Notes: generated by a model not told the origin, from the sequence alone. Counted from the stretch's first letter, positions 11,951 through 26,603 are shown. The stretch is DNA of 64,000 nucleotides from Lindgomyces ingoldianus (GCF_010093535.1 NW_022985182.1:1061709-1125708); one strand, 5' to 3'. Translations and numbers: made by a program.

Positions 11951-14900
11951 TCTCAGCTAGCTCAGACGGCATGCCAAGAAGACACTAGTACACAAATAGT
12001 ATAGATACTTTCAGACCCCTGCTAGGGCTTCTTCCTTCTTAGCTGCTGTCTAAGGGACTTTAGTGCAGCGCAATGTGTGCAAAGCTTTGTCTATTAACTT
12101 ACTAGAAACTTTTATATAAGATACTATTACACACAGCTTATTACAGCGCCTATAATTAGAATTAATTACTTAAAAGGTATATATAATCTACTTTAGACTA
12201 TTTTTAAATAAATTTCTAATATTCTAACTATAAAAATTATAAGCTTAGCATTGCACATGTTCTAACACGTAACTGTTTTTTTTAACCCTGTCCTTTACTA
12301 GTCTATCTACTTACGTTTAACTATTAATAATAGCTAAGATTAACTAACCTACTTTAATTTAGCCTTTAGAACACGCTCTCTGTTTTAAATAAAGCATGCT
12401 AAGTTTAAAAGCTGCTGCACAAATTTAAAATAGTAATATGTAGTATAAGTAGAATAGTTCTAATCTATAATTAAGTTATTTAGTAGATGCATAAGTGTTA
12501 CCTAGTCTAGTAAATTATAGTAAAAGGCGCGCTTATTATAATTAAGTATTACTTATTAAGTGTTACTAGGCACCTTATTAACAAGACCTTAGGTCCTTTA
12601 CTAGAACACTAGAGAGCGCTATACTAACAGAAATCTAAGCTGTATAAGAAAAAATTGCGCATATTCTTTTATTTAATAAAGATAATAATATCCTTGTAAC
12701 TATTTATATAGTTATAGTTTAATGTTAAAAACTATATAGTGTTAGCTTATAAAAGCTTTTTATTTAAAATACTTTTTTCTTTTTACTTAGTAAAAGGGAA
12801 CTACATACTAAGTAGGTCTATGTTGTCTAACGCCTTATCTTTAGTTTAAGTAATATAATTCTAGTTGTAAAGACTAGGTTTAGTAAGAGTATTACACTGC
12901 ATGTGTATTTAGTAATAATAAGGTATATAACACTCTAGATTATCCTGTTATTAAAGCTTAAAAAAAAGTAAAAAAAAAAATTATAAAATATCTTAGAGCT
13001 TATCTATGCTTTATTACTATAAAAATAAAAGATTTTAATCTTAAACTTTTTAGTAAAATTTTTAAAAGACATTATATGTATATTTTTTTTAGCCTTAAGT
13101 AGGTAATCTTTTTAGTGTTTTATTATTTTTTCTTTATAAGCAGCTTTATAAACTAAGTTTAACTAGTTATAATTAACAAGTGCTATGTTATTTAGCAGTA
13201 GTGTAAATTCTAAATAGTATATATCTAGTTTTATAAGCTTTGTTAGATAATGTGTTTTATAACTCTTTTTTTTACATGTATAGCAACCTTAGATGCTGCA
13301 ACTAAGGCCTAGCTTTTTAAAAGTAGATGTTTTTAAGCGCTAGCAACTAGTAATAATAACACTTCTATGCAGCTAAAAATTATACACACCTTTATTAATA
13401 GGCTAGAGATTACTATTAGAATTGTTCTAATTTTAACTAGCTGCTAGATGTTATATAACTAGCTTTTAAACTATATAGATGTAGAAATTAATATAGAAAT
13501 AGTATAAATTATCTTTTTACACATTTTAAAAATAATTATATTTCTAGATAAAAAAAATAAAATTACTACTTTAGCCTAGCTTTTTTAAAGTTAACTTTTA
13601 AAAAAAAGCTATCTACTTATAGATATTTAATTAGTGTTAGTAGTATATATAAAGCACATGTTAAAGTTTAACTAAGCTTAAATATATACTAATTTCTTAA
13701 AAGATAAGTCTTTAATCTAAGTTACTATTACTATAACTGCGCTTAGAATAAGTATAGATCTATCTAATGTCTAGCATGTCTATTAGTAGTTAATTTTAAT
13801 TATAAATAATATTAGAGACTTAATCTAGCAGTTTAGTTATAAAGTAAGAAGACCTAGATAATATGCAACTACTATACTATTTATTTTATATTATGCCTTT
13901 AACTGCCTTAGAAGAGGGCTAGTAAACTGCTTTAAATTAAAGCAGTTATAAAGTTAGTAAGCTAGTAAAAAAAAAAAAAGTTAATATAAAATAAGTTAGT
14001 GTTTATTATTTATGCTTTATACTATGTCTACTATGTTAGACTTGTCTAAGGGTAATTACTCTAACTATACTAGCACACTAGTAAAGACAGCAATAAACTA
14101 GGTAAAGTAAAAAATATTAGCTAGTTAAGATGTATAGAAGCAGGTCTAGTTAGCTTATTATAAACTACTAGGCATATTAATAGTGCTAGAATAGTTAAAA
14201 GTAGAGCTTTAGTTGCATAAGAGTATCTGCCTTAAGTAGTTAGATCTAATTATATTAAAGTGCTACTAGAAGTTTATTCTTTAGTATTTCTAAAATAAGC
14301 TTATAATTTTATTAACTTAAAGTTTACCTTTGCTACTAGAAAGGTGCTGTACTAGCTATAATTTATTTCTAGTTAAAAATACCTAGAAGCTAAGTCTAGT
14401 TGCGCAGCTAACTGCGCCTTTACTAAAAGCTAAGGCTAAAGTTGCCCTTAAGCAAATTTAGGTTAAATATAGTAAAGTAGCACTCTTTATTTATATTAAT
14501 AATAAAAATACATTATAAGGGCTTAGTTCTTTTATATTTATAGTTAATAAAGTTTTTATTTTGCTACCTAGATTTATTTTTATACTAGTTAAGTTTTAAT
14601 AAAAACTAGCCTATAAAGTTAAAAAAGCTTAAAATGCTATAAAGTTTAGTATAGTGTTTACTTAGAAATACTTTTTTAATACTAGTGTTTTACTGCAGTA
14701 GTAATATTTTAATATATATAGGCTAGGCTTCTACGCTTTTTTTTGCAGTATTATAGATAGTGTTTGTGCGCTTTATTAGCAACAGTTCCCTAAGTAATAT
14801 ATAAAAAAAAAGTAATAAAGACTTATTATTAAATTTAACTATTTTTTAGTAAAGTAGCACTCTCTTTACTCTTTTAAGACTTGCTTTAAAAGATAAAGAT

Positions 14901-16299
14901 AACTAAGTTATGTTATAGGCTACACACGCTTTTTAATTATATGCAGCCTATTATAAGCGCATTTATAGGCAAGTAGTAGTTACTGCTATTTTTGTAGGCG
15001 TCTTGTCTGCAGAGAAGGCGCCTGTCTCTATTAGCCCTGCAGGTCTATGTCTACTGTCTATATTAGAGTTGTCTGCTATGTTATGTCTTATAACTGCAGA
15101 TATGTTGTTTTTATTAGCATATATACTATTAGATCCTCTGTCTTTATTTAATGTTACTATATAGTATAATAACAGTAGCTAACCTAGTTTAGCACTTATA
15201 ACTAAAAGTGCTTTCTTTTTATTTTTATTTATTAAAACTTTATTATGTAGATAAGTGTTATTTAATATTACTTCTTTAGCTATAAATATATAGTTATGTA
15301 AAGTTTAATCTAATAGTATATTATAAAAGCAGCGTAGGTCTTAGCTTACTAAGAGTAAAGTTAGAGGAGGACTAGTGCAGCTATATTAGACAAGGGATTA
15401 TAGTAATAGTAAAGTATAGAAAAGTGTATTACTAACTTTAAAAGCATAGCATTTAGGGCTATTTTAGTAGTTATTTTAAAGGGGAGAGTAATAAAGGTTG
15501 TTATGCAGGTTGTAGGGCTTATCTAGGCGCACTAAGAGCAGGTTAGCTAGCGCTAGAAGTAATAAATAGTGTAAGTTAGTCTTAATTTAAAATATAACAT
15601 AGTTTATTATCTAAAGTAAAAAAAAATAGTAAAAGTAATTAAGTGTAGTAATTTAATTAGTAAGTTTTACTAGGTAACTTACACTATAATAGAGGTTAGC
15701 AGCAGAGAGTGTAAGAGGACAGAGGACAGTTAAGCGCGCTAGTCCTAGTGTTTTATAGTAAGGGCTGCAACCTTTCTAGATTAGGCAGTCTATAATATTA
15801 AGCGTGTATGTTACAGCTAATGTCTATCTTTGCATTTATAATTACACCTATTATTATAACTTTACATGTAGTCTTTATTATAATTATAGCTTTCTTTACT
15901 TTATTTATTTTTTTTAAGCTAATTTTTTTTTTATAGTTATATTTATATTTACTTTTATAACTACTGCCTTCTTTATAAGTGTTGCTGCGCTTATAACTTT
16001 ATTTATAACTATAAATATAGCTATAGTTATAATATTTACTTTATTTACCTTTTTTAAGCTAATTTTATTCTCTTTTTACTTATTTAAGGTGCTTTACAAC
16101 TTATATTATCTTAACATAAATTACACCTACTAATTAAGCTAGCACCTACTATACACATAATAGTAACTACTTCTAACAGCTAGTGTTTTACAGCATATAA
16201 AGGCAGGCTGTTTCTTAACCTTCTGCTCTTCTTTACTCTTAGTATTACCTCTAGCACTAACTTTTTACACTTTACTTTTAGCATTAACTTACTTAATAG

Positions 16300-16346
16300 C
16301 TTTTTACTTTTTACTTTTTACTTTTTACTACTTACTTTTTACTTTT
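16300..16346. repeat. (CTTTTTA)n microsatellite
   Basis: Successive 'cttttta' units run for about 45 bases, with one variant 'ctactta' unit. This is simple slippage DNA. Confidence 0.7.
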
Positions 16347-16575
16347 TTATTTAATAGTAAGCTACTATATATAATCTATACATGTCTAAAACTAATAAAG
16401 TAAAGTAAATAAAGCATTAACTTACTTTTTAACTTTACTTTTTACTTTTTTAAGCTGTCTATTTTAACTACTATCTACCTTACGCGTGCTAGCTATAACT
16501 ATAGTCTACTATAAAAATGTCTATAAAGTCTATAAAAAGTACTAGCTACTTATTAGTAAAGTAGACCTTACTAGC

Positions 16576-16893
16576 TGTTACAGTATCCTCCCCGGATCCC
16601 AGACATAACTGTATTAGACGCGTACTGGAGTATTATTAGTGCACGTCTGACACAAACACAACACAACATAGACATAAACTTAAGCACAAACTGCCTTAAC
16701 ACTAACTAAACCTAGAACAGGCTTAATTTATACCTAAAGCGCTTAAACTTCTAAGCTAAGTATTTAATTACTAATTTCCTTCTAAACCTTCTTGTTCCTT
16801 ACATAATGTCTTGTACCTACTATAATACCTTACGTAGTAATTAAACTAGACCTCTGTAAAGCTCTATAACCTTACTTGTGCACAATTATAACA
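16576..16893 (+). repeat. G1 5' LTR (318 bp)
   Basis: It starts TGTTACAGTATCC and ends TTATAACA. Compared with the 3' LTR, its first 100 or so bases keep CpG and CpA sites (e.g. 'ccccggatccc' against 'ccccagatcct'), while its last 100 are more mutated. Confidence 0.93.
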
Positions 16894-16959
16894 TTATGTT
16901 ATGTTAAAACCTTAGCTAAGAATAGCCTCTAAATTTAATCTAATAAGCTTAGTACTTGC

Positions 16960-18130
16960 ACAACTTTAAGCTATTAGAGCAAGCTAAGAAGCCTTTTAAG
17001 AAGCGCTTACTCTATAGGAAAGCTGCTACATTATAAGCTTTAAAGCTCTTTAAAAAGACTTTAAAGAACAGCTTTATATTATTAAGCAGTCTGTTTCTGC
17101 TTTAACTCTTGTTATAGTAGTAGGAACTAAGAACTTACTAGCCTTAAAGCTTACCTAGAAGTCTAGAGATAGCTTAACTCTCTTCTACCTAACACTGCCT
17201 ATAACTTGTAACCTTTTTAACTTAGTAATAAAATCTAACTAACTCTCTAATCCCCTACTGTTTAATAAAAAACAAAAAGACTTACCTTCCTTTCTACACA
17301 AGCTTTAATATAAACTTAAAAGAAATGTAGACTAATTCCTCTTTAAATGCTCCTAGTTACTATATACCTACTTTTAACTTAACTATAATGTAACAGCCTT
17401 AATTAACTTACTAATAGATAAGGATATTATTAACCTAGATTAATTTATAGCATTTCTGTAAGTAACTTATAGAGACTTAAACAAAAAGTTAACAGCCTTA
17501 AGTTGCCTAAACACCTTATAATAAGGAAGGAAAAGCTTTACTTTACACTTTACTAAGTTCTGCTAACTTGCATTTAATACAGGCCTAAATAAGATAGGTT
17601 TAATTACAGCCCTACATAACTCCCTCTTAACTAAACTGCAACGCGCTATAGTAGAAGAACCCCTTCTAAATAACCTTAACGCGTATGCAAACTTAATTGC
17701 TACCTATAATAATAACATAAGGTTCCTCCCTGTATAAGCCCTAATACACCCCTAAACTAGCGCAGTTGCAAATAAGGACCCTAATATAATAAAAATTAAT
17801 TTAAATTATGCTTTAGTTAGTTCTAGAGAGCATAAAGATTACAGAAAGAAAAGTTAATGCTTTAAGTGTAGTAAGCATAGTTATATCTTCTAAAACTGCT
17901 TTATTCCTCTTCTTTAAGTCTACATAAGTAGCGCTGCTAGCACTTATTAAAGATTCTTACTATCTTAATCTTGTTCTTATAAGGGCTCTAACTTGTATTT
18001 AAGCTTTAATCCTCTTTACTACTCTTAACATAGCTACAGCTATAGCAGTAGGAGCCTATAAAAAGGCTTGTCCTAGGGCTAAGTTACCCCCTAGAACTAA
18101 TTTAACACTAGATCTTTACTAACCTATAGG
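16960..18130 (+). pseudogene. G1 gag remnant with CCHC zinc knuckle
   Basis: The region after the 5' LTR reads as a broken capsid/nucleocapsid frame. The best mark is CFKCSKHSYIF, a stop, then NC at about 17856-17897. This is a CCHC zinc knuckle (C-x2-C-x4-H-x4-C) with a stop where a Trp, Arg or Gln codon would have been. In an active element this protein would package the RNA into cytoplasmic particles. The exact start is not recoverable because of the stops. Confidence 0.75.
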
Positions 18131-18149
18131 CTAAGTCCCCTACTAATAA

Positions 18150-21100
18150 CTAGAAGTACTAAGTTAATATTTCTATATATTTATAATAAAAAACTGTATT
18201 AGCCCTAATATAGGCTTTTATTAACTTAGGAGTAAATAGCATAGGTTACATTAATAAAGAACTAGCGCGTAAACTAAATCTTTAATTAACACTGCTTACC
18301 TAAACAATTTACCTAACTAGATTTAATAGAAAATAACTTAAAGGAGGTTTTAACTTCTATACTACAACTGTTATAATTACCTACTAACACTATAAGGAGC
18401 AAATTAAGCTCTATGTAATAAACACAGGATGTTATAACCTAATCCTAGAATAACTATAGCTATATTAGCATAAGGTTGCTTTTAATTACTAAGAGTAAGT
18501 TCTAAACTTTAACTCTTTTTAATGCTAAGACATATGCTTACGCTTACACCTAAATAACACCTAAATAGCACTTAATATAGAAGGTTTCTAGACCTACTCT
18601 CTAATAACCTAGAGAAGAACTACCTAAGTAAGGCTAATAAGCTAGGCCTCTTACTAAGATAGGCTATATAAAATAATTTAACAACTGCTTAAACCTAAAG
18701 AAGAGGAAGCCTTTAAGAAACTTCTACCTACTTAATTTAAACATAAACTAGGACTTAAACAGCAGATAGACATCTGCTACATAAGACCTACCCTATTTAT
18801 AACTCTAGCTTAATAACTAGATTATAAAATCTACACAGTTATAATTTCTAATATAGACTAAGCTTTAGCTTTCTAAAAACATACTAACTTAAAGATAATA
18901 GTTTTTTAAGACTACTACAACTTATTGCATATTTTTTTTTAAGACAAGTTTAATAAGCTTTTAATACAATGTCTATATAATTACTAGATAACCCTTAAGC
19001 CTAGTAAACAACCTAGTTATAGGCTACTGTATAAGATGTTACTAAACAAATTAAAAGTGCTCTAAAAATACCTTAACAAGAACCTAAAGAAAAGGTTTAT
19101 TTAAGCTAGCTTCTTACTAGTAGTGTTACCTATACTATTTATAAAGAAACCTAGGGGTAGGCTTTAATTCTACGTTAACTACTAAGGACTAAACACTATT
19201 ACTATTAAGAACTAATACTTAATTTCTTTTTTACAGGAAACCCTAAGCTAACTAAGCAAAGTAAAGTATTTTATAAAGTTAGATATTATTACTGCCTTTA
19301 ACAAGCTAAGGATAGCAAAGGGTAATAAGTAGCTAACAGCGTTTTAGACCTAATACAGACTATTTAAGTACCTAGTAATGCCCTTTAGCTTAGCTAACAC
19401 GCCTAGTACTTTTTAATATTTTGTAAATAACTTACTCTAACCCTACCTAGACATGTTCTGCACTGTGTATATTAATAATATTCTAATCTACAGTAATAGC
19501 CTTTTAAAGCATAAACAGCATGTACGCCTAGTGCTAAAGGCTATAGAAGAAGCAGGTCTGCAACTTAACATAGACAAATGCAAGTTCTACTAATTAAAGG
19601 TCACATATTTAGAATATGTAATCTTTACAGATAGCATCTAAATAGACCCTATTAAGGTTTAGACTATACTAGATTAGCAATACCTAAAGGACATAAAGAA
19701 TGTTTAAGCCTTTATAAAATTTACTAACTTTTACTAATAATTTATTAATAACTTCTTGCAGCTAGTAAGCCTTATAATTACACTTACTAAGAAAAGGGTT
19801 TAATTTAACTTTAACTTAAATTACTAATAGTTCTTTAACTAGCTAAAGAAAGCCTTTACTAAAGCTCTAATACTCTACTACTTTAACCCTAAACTACTAA
19901 TACTTGTAGAAGCTAATGCTTTAGACTACATAGTAGCAGGAGTTCTCTTCTAGACTAAGCTAGACAGGACTATTAGGCCTATTGCATACTTCTTAAAAAG
20001 AATAAGTCCTGTAGAAGGTAATTATAAGATCTACAACAAGAAATTGCTTGCTATAGTACGCTGCTTTAAACAATAGCGACCTAAACTAGAAGGTGCAGCG
20101 CATCTAATACAGGTCCTATCTAACTACAAGAACTTACAGTACTTTGCAACTATAAAATAACTTAGCTACTAATAAGCCTATTAGTCTAAATACTTATCTT
20201 GTTTTAATTTTAAGATTACTTATTATCCTAGTTAAGATAGAGGGAAACTAGATGCCCTTATAAGGCAATCCTAAAACATCCCTACTTAGAAAGAAGTGTA
20301 AAAGGCCTAACACTAAACTTTACTCTAACCTAAGCTATTTTTAGACCTTAACCTAAATAAAACAGATTAGATAATTAATTAGATTATTACTAATAAGTAT
20401 CTAAATAATAAATTTATCTAAGAAACCTTAAACCTGCTCTAAAACAGCGCTAGTTAGTTAAAGAAAGTAACACTAGCTAACTACAAAAACTAAAATAGTA
20501 AGCTATATTACTATAACTAACTTATAATCTCTAATTTTAACAAACTAAGAATTAAACTACTTTAAATTATATATAACTTGCCTGTTAGAGGACACCTAGG
20601 CAGAGGAAAGACTCTTAACCTACTACAAAGAGAGTACTACTAGCCCCGCATGTTCTATACTGTACGCTAATACGTATTATGTTGCTATACTTACTGTAAA
20701 GTAAAGGCCTCTTAAGAAAGGTATAATAGCCTGCTTAAACTACTCTTAATCTCTAAATAAGCTTAGAAAGACATATTAATTAATTTTATTATAGACTTAC
20801 CTCTATCTAAAGAGTATATAAATATTATAGTAGTTGTTAATTACTTAACTAAGTATTAACACCTAATACTATGTTCCTCTATAACTGCCCCTAATATAGC
20901 CTAGTTATTCTACTAATATGTATAGGTTTACTATAGCCTGCCTAACATAATTATATTAGACAGAGGTACGCAGTTTGTCTTAGCCTTCTAGGACAAACTC
21001 TGTAAACAGCTCTAAATTGTCCCCTATTTATTTACAGCTTTTTACCTAGAGACTAACAGCTAGACTAAGAACGCAAACGCTGTAATAGAATAAGTCCTAT

Positions 21101-21870
21101 AAGCGTACATAAACTACTAGTAGGATAACTAGGTAAAATAGTTAGCTACAGCATAGTTTAAAGCTAATAACATAACATCTAAATTAACACAAGTATCCCT
21201 GTTCTTAGCAAACTACAGATACTACCCCTAAATAAAATTTAAACTACTTATAAATACCCCCTAACTAACTTATTAATCTATACAAGTAACAGATGTAAAC
21301 AGACTTATTAATAAAATCTAAAATATATCTAAATACATTTATAAAAAGCTTACATAGGCTTAAGCTCTTTAACAAGAATACACAAACTAATCCTAAACCC
21401 CCGCCCCTACGTATGCAGCTAGCAAGAAGGTCTAGCTAGACGCTAGAAATATCTAAACAAACTAATAATTAAAGAAACTTAATTAGAAGAACCTTAGCCC
21501 CTTTACAGTAGCCTATATAGTCTTATTGCACGCTTACTAATTAATCCTACCTAACAGCATAAAGATACACCCTGTGTTCCACGTATTGTTGCTGCGCTAA
21601 GTAGCCCCTAAATCTAACTATCTACCTAGACAGCTAAACCTGCTACTTAAACCTATTATTATAAACAACAAACTAAAATATATTATAGAAGATGTTAAAT
21701 AGATCTAGTTTAATAAGAAGAAATGTATCTACAAATACCTTATAAAATAGACTAGATACAACAAACTGTTGTAGGAACCTGCAGAAGCCCTGTAAGAGAA
21801 CTCTGCAGTAACCTAATTCTACGCCTAATACCTATCTAAACTAAACCTATACCCTAATAAAGACAACCTA
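18150..21870 (+). pseudogene. G1 pol remnant (protease, RT, RNase H, integrase, chromodomain)
   Basis: Reverse transcriptase is clearest. LPILFIKKPRGRL near 19129, YFTKLDIITAFNKLRIAKG near 19270 and TVYINNILIYSNS near 19464 are readable; the catalytic pair before ILIYS is Asn-Asn instead of Asp-Asp. RNase H follows ([37 protein letters not shown], 19910-20110). An integrase zinc-binding and core region lies at 20640-21270. The end (about 21640-21860) reads as a chromodomain, with EPAEAL near its close. In a live element pol would copy RNA to DNA and integrate it, with the chromodomain guiding it to marked chromatin. Stops and lost catalytic residues make it dead. Confidence 0.9.
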
Positions 21871-21922
21871 ATGCTAGAACTACTAATGTAAAGGATTCTC
21901 TTCCTAATAAGGGGGGGGGTAC

Positions 21923-22240
21923 TGTCACAGTATCCTCCCCAGATCCTAGACATAACTGTATTAGACGTGTACTAGAGTATTATTAGTGCACGTCTAACAT
22001 AAACATAACACAACATAGACATAAACTTAAGCATAAACTGCTTTAACACTAACTAAACCTAGAACAGGCTTAATTTATACCTAAAGCGCTTAGACTTCTA
22101 AGCTAAGTATTTAATTACTAATTTCCTCCTAAACCTTCCTGTTCCTCACACAACGTCTTGTACCTACTATGATACCTCACGTAGTAATTGAACTAGACCT
22201 CTGTGAAGCTCTATAACCTTACTCGTGCACAATCGTGACA
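21923..22240 (+). repeat. G1 3' LTR (318 bp)
   Basis: It starts TGTCACAGTATCC and ends AATCGTGACA. Here the last 100 or so bases are the better preserved part ('cctcacacaacgtc', against 'ccttacataatgtc' in the 5' LTR). The G-run polypurine tract lies directly upstream. Confidence 0.93.
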
Positions 22241-22245
22241 CTAGC

Positions 22246-25200
22246 ATACTATAAGCTTATAATACCTCTGCTGCACTAGTAATAGCCTACCTAAAAGCTA
22301 ATAAAAATATGCTTAACTTTAGCACTAGCGCTAAAAAAGCTATTATTACTGTAAAGCTTACAGTAGGCAATAGTGTTTATGTAGGTGTAGATATAGTATA
22401 AGGCTTTCTTAACATTAATGTCTCTGCCTACCTTGCACGTAAAAAGCTCACGCGCGCTCTAGCTAGCTAAGATAACTAGAAAGTGTTCCTTTTTAAAGCT
22501 AGTGTTACACAGGGAGACCTTCTAAACTTTGTTGTAGTGTGTGTTAGCTACTTTATTAAGTTTAATGTTATATTTACTATCTACTTTTTTAACACTATTA
22601 TGCCTACTTATTATTAACAAGCCCTCTAGACCTAAAAAAAGATACTAGCGCTTAGTAGCTGCCTTATTTTTACTATGTCTCTTTACTTTTTTTATAATTT
22701 TGCTACATAGTTTAAACCTAACACTACTAAGGCCCCTAAATATATCTTTATTATTAAGTATAATTTAAAGAATTTACTTTAGCTACTTACTAAAAAAAGG
22801 CTAGTAGCCTAACTTAAAGTTATTATTACTACTTAGATTTTACTAAACTTTATTTAAGCTAAAAAGTGTAAGTAAGTAAAAAACATAGCTGTAATAGTTT
22901 AAATATATATTAAGTAATATAGTAATATTAGTAAAAGTAATATGTTTAGTCTAAAGCACACACTTTTATCTCTACTACTTAAGAAGTTATGCTAGATAAG
23001 CGCTTAACAGCTCTAGGCCTAGGGGGCTACACATAAAATAAGTAAGCTCTAATGCTGCAGTCGCCTCTACTAGGCTATAGTAGAGGCTAAGGATCCTAAC
23101 ATCGCCCTCCTCTAGGGCTCTAGGCGGCTCTGTGCGCTTGTAGAGGGCCTATAGACTGCAGCGGCTAGTCTTGTAAGTTAGTTCCCCTAGAAGATGTCAC
23201 CTTCTATCTTATTTTATGCAGATTATGCCTAGGCTAGTGTCCTTATTAAGCTGCAGTGTAGGTAAATAGACTAGTTTAAGAGTAAAAGTAGTTAGCTTAG
23301 GTTAGGTTTCTTATAGTAGTTCTTATATACATAGACTTCTATAAAGCTATATAATAGCATTACATAGCTAGAATAAATAGATAAATTAGACTAACTTATA
23401 AGTACACTATACACCTTTAATATTATGTAACTAAGATAGCTATAACATGTCTATATTAGACTAGTTAGTATCTCTAAAGTCTAAAGGCGCATAGAAGATA
23501 TTATTAACTACCTTAGCATATATAGCAGTGTAGATAAACTTAGCCTTATTAGAGTTAATTAACTTTAAGTTAATAATAATAAAACCTAGCAAAATACTTT
23601 AAGCTAGTTAAATAATATTTTAGTTAAATTTTATAACTTTCTTATTAAGCTTATTAAGACTTATTTAAATAATATTAAAACTTATTACTGCTACATTATA
23701 CTAAGTATTAAATAAGTAAAAATTTTTTTTTTTTAAAGCTAACTTACTAGCGCAAAAACCTTTTAAGTAATAGACTAATAAGTATAATTATTTTTTAACT
23801 TCTTACTAAAACTATGCTTTAGGCTAGCTTAAAGATAGGTAGTATATCTACTAGTTAGTGCTAGGTAGTTAAATGTTAAGTTTACATTATGTGTTTTATT
23901 CTTTAGGTTCTATATATCTAGCTTATACATATAGTTTACATGCTTAAGTGTAAAGTTAATAGCTTTAAATATATTTTCTTGCCTAGTAATATTTACTAGA
24001 CTAGAGGCTAAAATAGCACGCTAAAGTTCTAGGTTAGACACCTTATCTATAAGAAGCTACTGTAGGTGTAGCATTTTAAAACTATAGCACTATTAGTTGC
24101 TGCTATAAAATAAGATAATTAATAAATTAACTATTTAGTAAATTAGGCTAATATTACTAAACTTAATAGCGCGCTTAAGTATAAGAAATACCTTAATTTC
24201 TTAAAAGTATTAATAAAGTGTTATAAGATTACTAGTAATAGAAGCACTACTCTTTTAAGCCTAGTATATAAAGATACTTAGCTAGATACTATTAAGAACC
24301 TTTTTATACTATACTAGTATAAAATAATAGATAGCATTATTAACTAGGCCTAGTAATTTTTTATAAGTAGATGTGTTAAAGTTACTAATTATTTTAGTAA
24401 AATAACTTTAATAAGCTATTTTAGTATAAAAAAAAGAAAGAATTTAAGTATTTTAACTTAACTAAATAAGCAAAGTAACTAAATAATACTTAATGTTATT
24501 ATAGTTAATACTAGTTTACTTTTAGTAAGTAATATTATAAAGTATATTTAAAAAAGACTTAACACTATTAGGACTACTTTAATAAGTTTTAATAATTATA
24601 TAAGTTAAAGCCTAGAGAATATAGAAATATGCAGAAAGGCTAACTATCTAGTTGTAGTAATTATATAGACAGTAAGTAAGCTACTGCTTATAACAGATAC
24701 TCTAAATATGCTCTACTATCTTTTAATTACCCTATATTAGCTAAAGATAATTAAAAAATATAGTAAAAGTATTAGATAAAAAGTTTTTACTTAGCCTAAA
24801 CTATTTAATCTAGATGTTGTTATAAACCTTATATGTCCTTTTAATAGTACTTTTATTATAGAAAATAGTACTAAGGTTTTAGACCTAACTAACTAGCTAC
24901 AGTAAAAGAACGTTAACTAATAGCATACTTAAAAGGGCTATAGCATGTGAATTAAACATTAACTATATAGTAGCTCTGTGCACAGAACTTACTGTGCTTA
25001 AAAAATAATAATATGTAATCTCTTTTAATATTAAATCTTGTTTTATACTAAAGGCCTAGTATATAGATTTTACTTAAAGAGAAATAGTATAGTTAAGCAT
25101 GCTTTATTAAAGACTGCTTTTTAGTAGCTATAAGCACTTAACAGTAAGAGCAGTTATAAGATTACACATAATTTATGTTAGCACACCTAGAGCATAATTA

Positions 25201-26490
25201 TAAGTTTAGTCTAAATAGTTAAAATTATTATAAATAATAATAAGCTAAGAGTTTTAAGCTATAGTTATTACTATTTTAGTAAACTTTTTAGCGCTAGAAT
25301 TAAAAAAAAATGTTAGAGAATATACCTACTAAACTTTTAACTATTTTATAATATATCTAATTTTTTTATTAATAATCTTATAAAAGTTGCATAAGCTAAG
25401 ACTAGATATAACTTTAATAACACACTTTCTTATATTACTACTATAAAGATAATGTTTAAGTATCTTTAAAAAATAATTTAATTACTTTTTAGCACACTTT
25501 TACATAATAATAAAAGTAATTAAGTAAAGAGTAAAATTAGTTAACACTTTTTTTACTTTATAACTAGACTAAGCACTTTAATAGTTTTATATTAGATTCT
25601 AAAGTAATAAAGACTACTTTAGTGTAGTAACTATAATTTAGCTATTAAAATTACTAATATTAAAGCTACTTATTTTTACCTTAGTCTTAATATTATACTT
25701 TGTAAAAAGGGAGTGTGCTACTAATAAGTTAAGTTTATATAATAGCTTTTTAATATTAACTATATTTTTAGATGTATATTAATCTCTTAAGAGTATCTTT
25801 AAACTATATAGTTGTTCTAAAGCTACATAAATATATAATATGTAGGCAGCAGATAGATAGGTATATAGAACTAAATTAACATAAAAAGTGTGTAGAAAGT
25901 TACTAATACTAAAATTAAGCTATCTTAGAAGCTAAAGTACTTTTATAAGTTTATCTACTTAAAATATAAGAGGCTAGTAAGTAGTTAGTAGGTGTGTGTT
26001 AAATAAAAAATTAAAAGAGTTAGGCAGCAAGAAAGATAATAAAAGCATAAAAAGTAGCAAGAATAACTCTATAGTATACTATAAATTAAAATGCTAGAAG
26101 GTAGAAAAGCCTTAAGACAATGTTATTAAAATAAAAGATATAATAAAGCTAGTAAGGTAAGTAAGTAGCAGGTGTTAAGTAAAAAAATAATAATAAATAA
26201 CATGTTTTTGCATATAAAAGCTAGAATTTTCTTGTTAAAGTAAGATTAATTATAGGTATAGTACTAATAATAGTATAAAAAAAGTAAGAGAGTTGTAGCT
26301 ACCTAAAAAGGGCTAAAAATTATTAAGAAGTTAATTTTCTAGCTATAGTTAAAAAAATTAAAAGTGTTATACTTACATAAGCGCACTAAAGTCTCTTAGA
26401 CAGGAGGAGCTTTAAGAAAATTATAGCTTTTAATTAGTTTAGAAAAAACTTAGCAGACTGTAAGAAAACAGCTTTACTTTAAGGAGTATA
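22246..26490. other. AT-rich RIP-degraded DNA
   Basis: Part of 22320-22640 reads in one frame for moderate stretches (TVKLTVGNSVYVGVDIVQG), but I do not recognise it and stops interrupt it. A G/C-richer patch at 23010-23215 contains 'cctctactag' and 'ctatagtagagg' as an imperfect hairpin and several CpG sites. The rest, to the sharp composition change near 26490, is TA-rich without genes. Confidence 0.5.
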
Positions 26491-26584
26491 GTGTGGCGCT
26501 AATTAAAGCCTTGACTGTCTGAGCTCGCTGAGATAACTTTTTCCCAGTGATCACAACAATGAAAGGCAGCTCGTCACCATCACG

Positions 26585-26603
26585 CTCTCTCTCTCTCTCT
26601 CTC
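26585..26603. promoter_or_regulatory. (CT)n tract upstream of the kinase gene
   Basis: Nineteen bases of alternating C and T lie about 285 bases before the ATG at 26888. CT-rich tracts are common in promoters of highly expressed filamentous fungal genes. A regulatory role here is inference only; it could also be a plain microsatellite. Confidence 0.3.

Larger units (their letters stand above)
11316..16570. other. AT-rich RIP-degraded DNA with a G/C-richer remnant
   Basis: Most of this 5.2 kb is TA-rich with no readable frame. A G/C-rich patch at 11878-12065 contains a short inverted repeat around 'gtggggcgg' and 'cgtcgcccca'; it looks like the end of a DNA transposon that escaped mutation. 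Near 15880-16075 a segment of about 140 bp with 'tttactttattta' and 'tttaagctaatttt' occurs twice. A run of 'cttttta' 7-mers lies at 16300-16346. I see no gene. Confidence 0.5.
16576..22240 (+). mobile_element. G1: full-length Ty3/Gypsy chromovirus, 5665 bp, RIP-inactivated
   Basis: Two 318-bp LTRs (16576-16893 and 21923-22240) enclose gag and pol remains in the order protease, reverse transcriptase, RNase H, integrase, chromodomain. A perfect 5-bp duplication, CTAGC, flanks the element (16571-16575 and 22241-22245). A polypurine tract with nine G residues (21911-21919) sits just before the 3' LTR. Domain order and the C-terminal chromodomain place it in the chromovirus branch of Gypsy elements. 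All frames are broken by stops. LTR differences are C/T and G/A transitions in everything I compared. Confidence 0.95.
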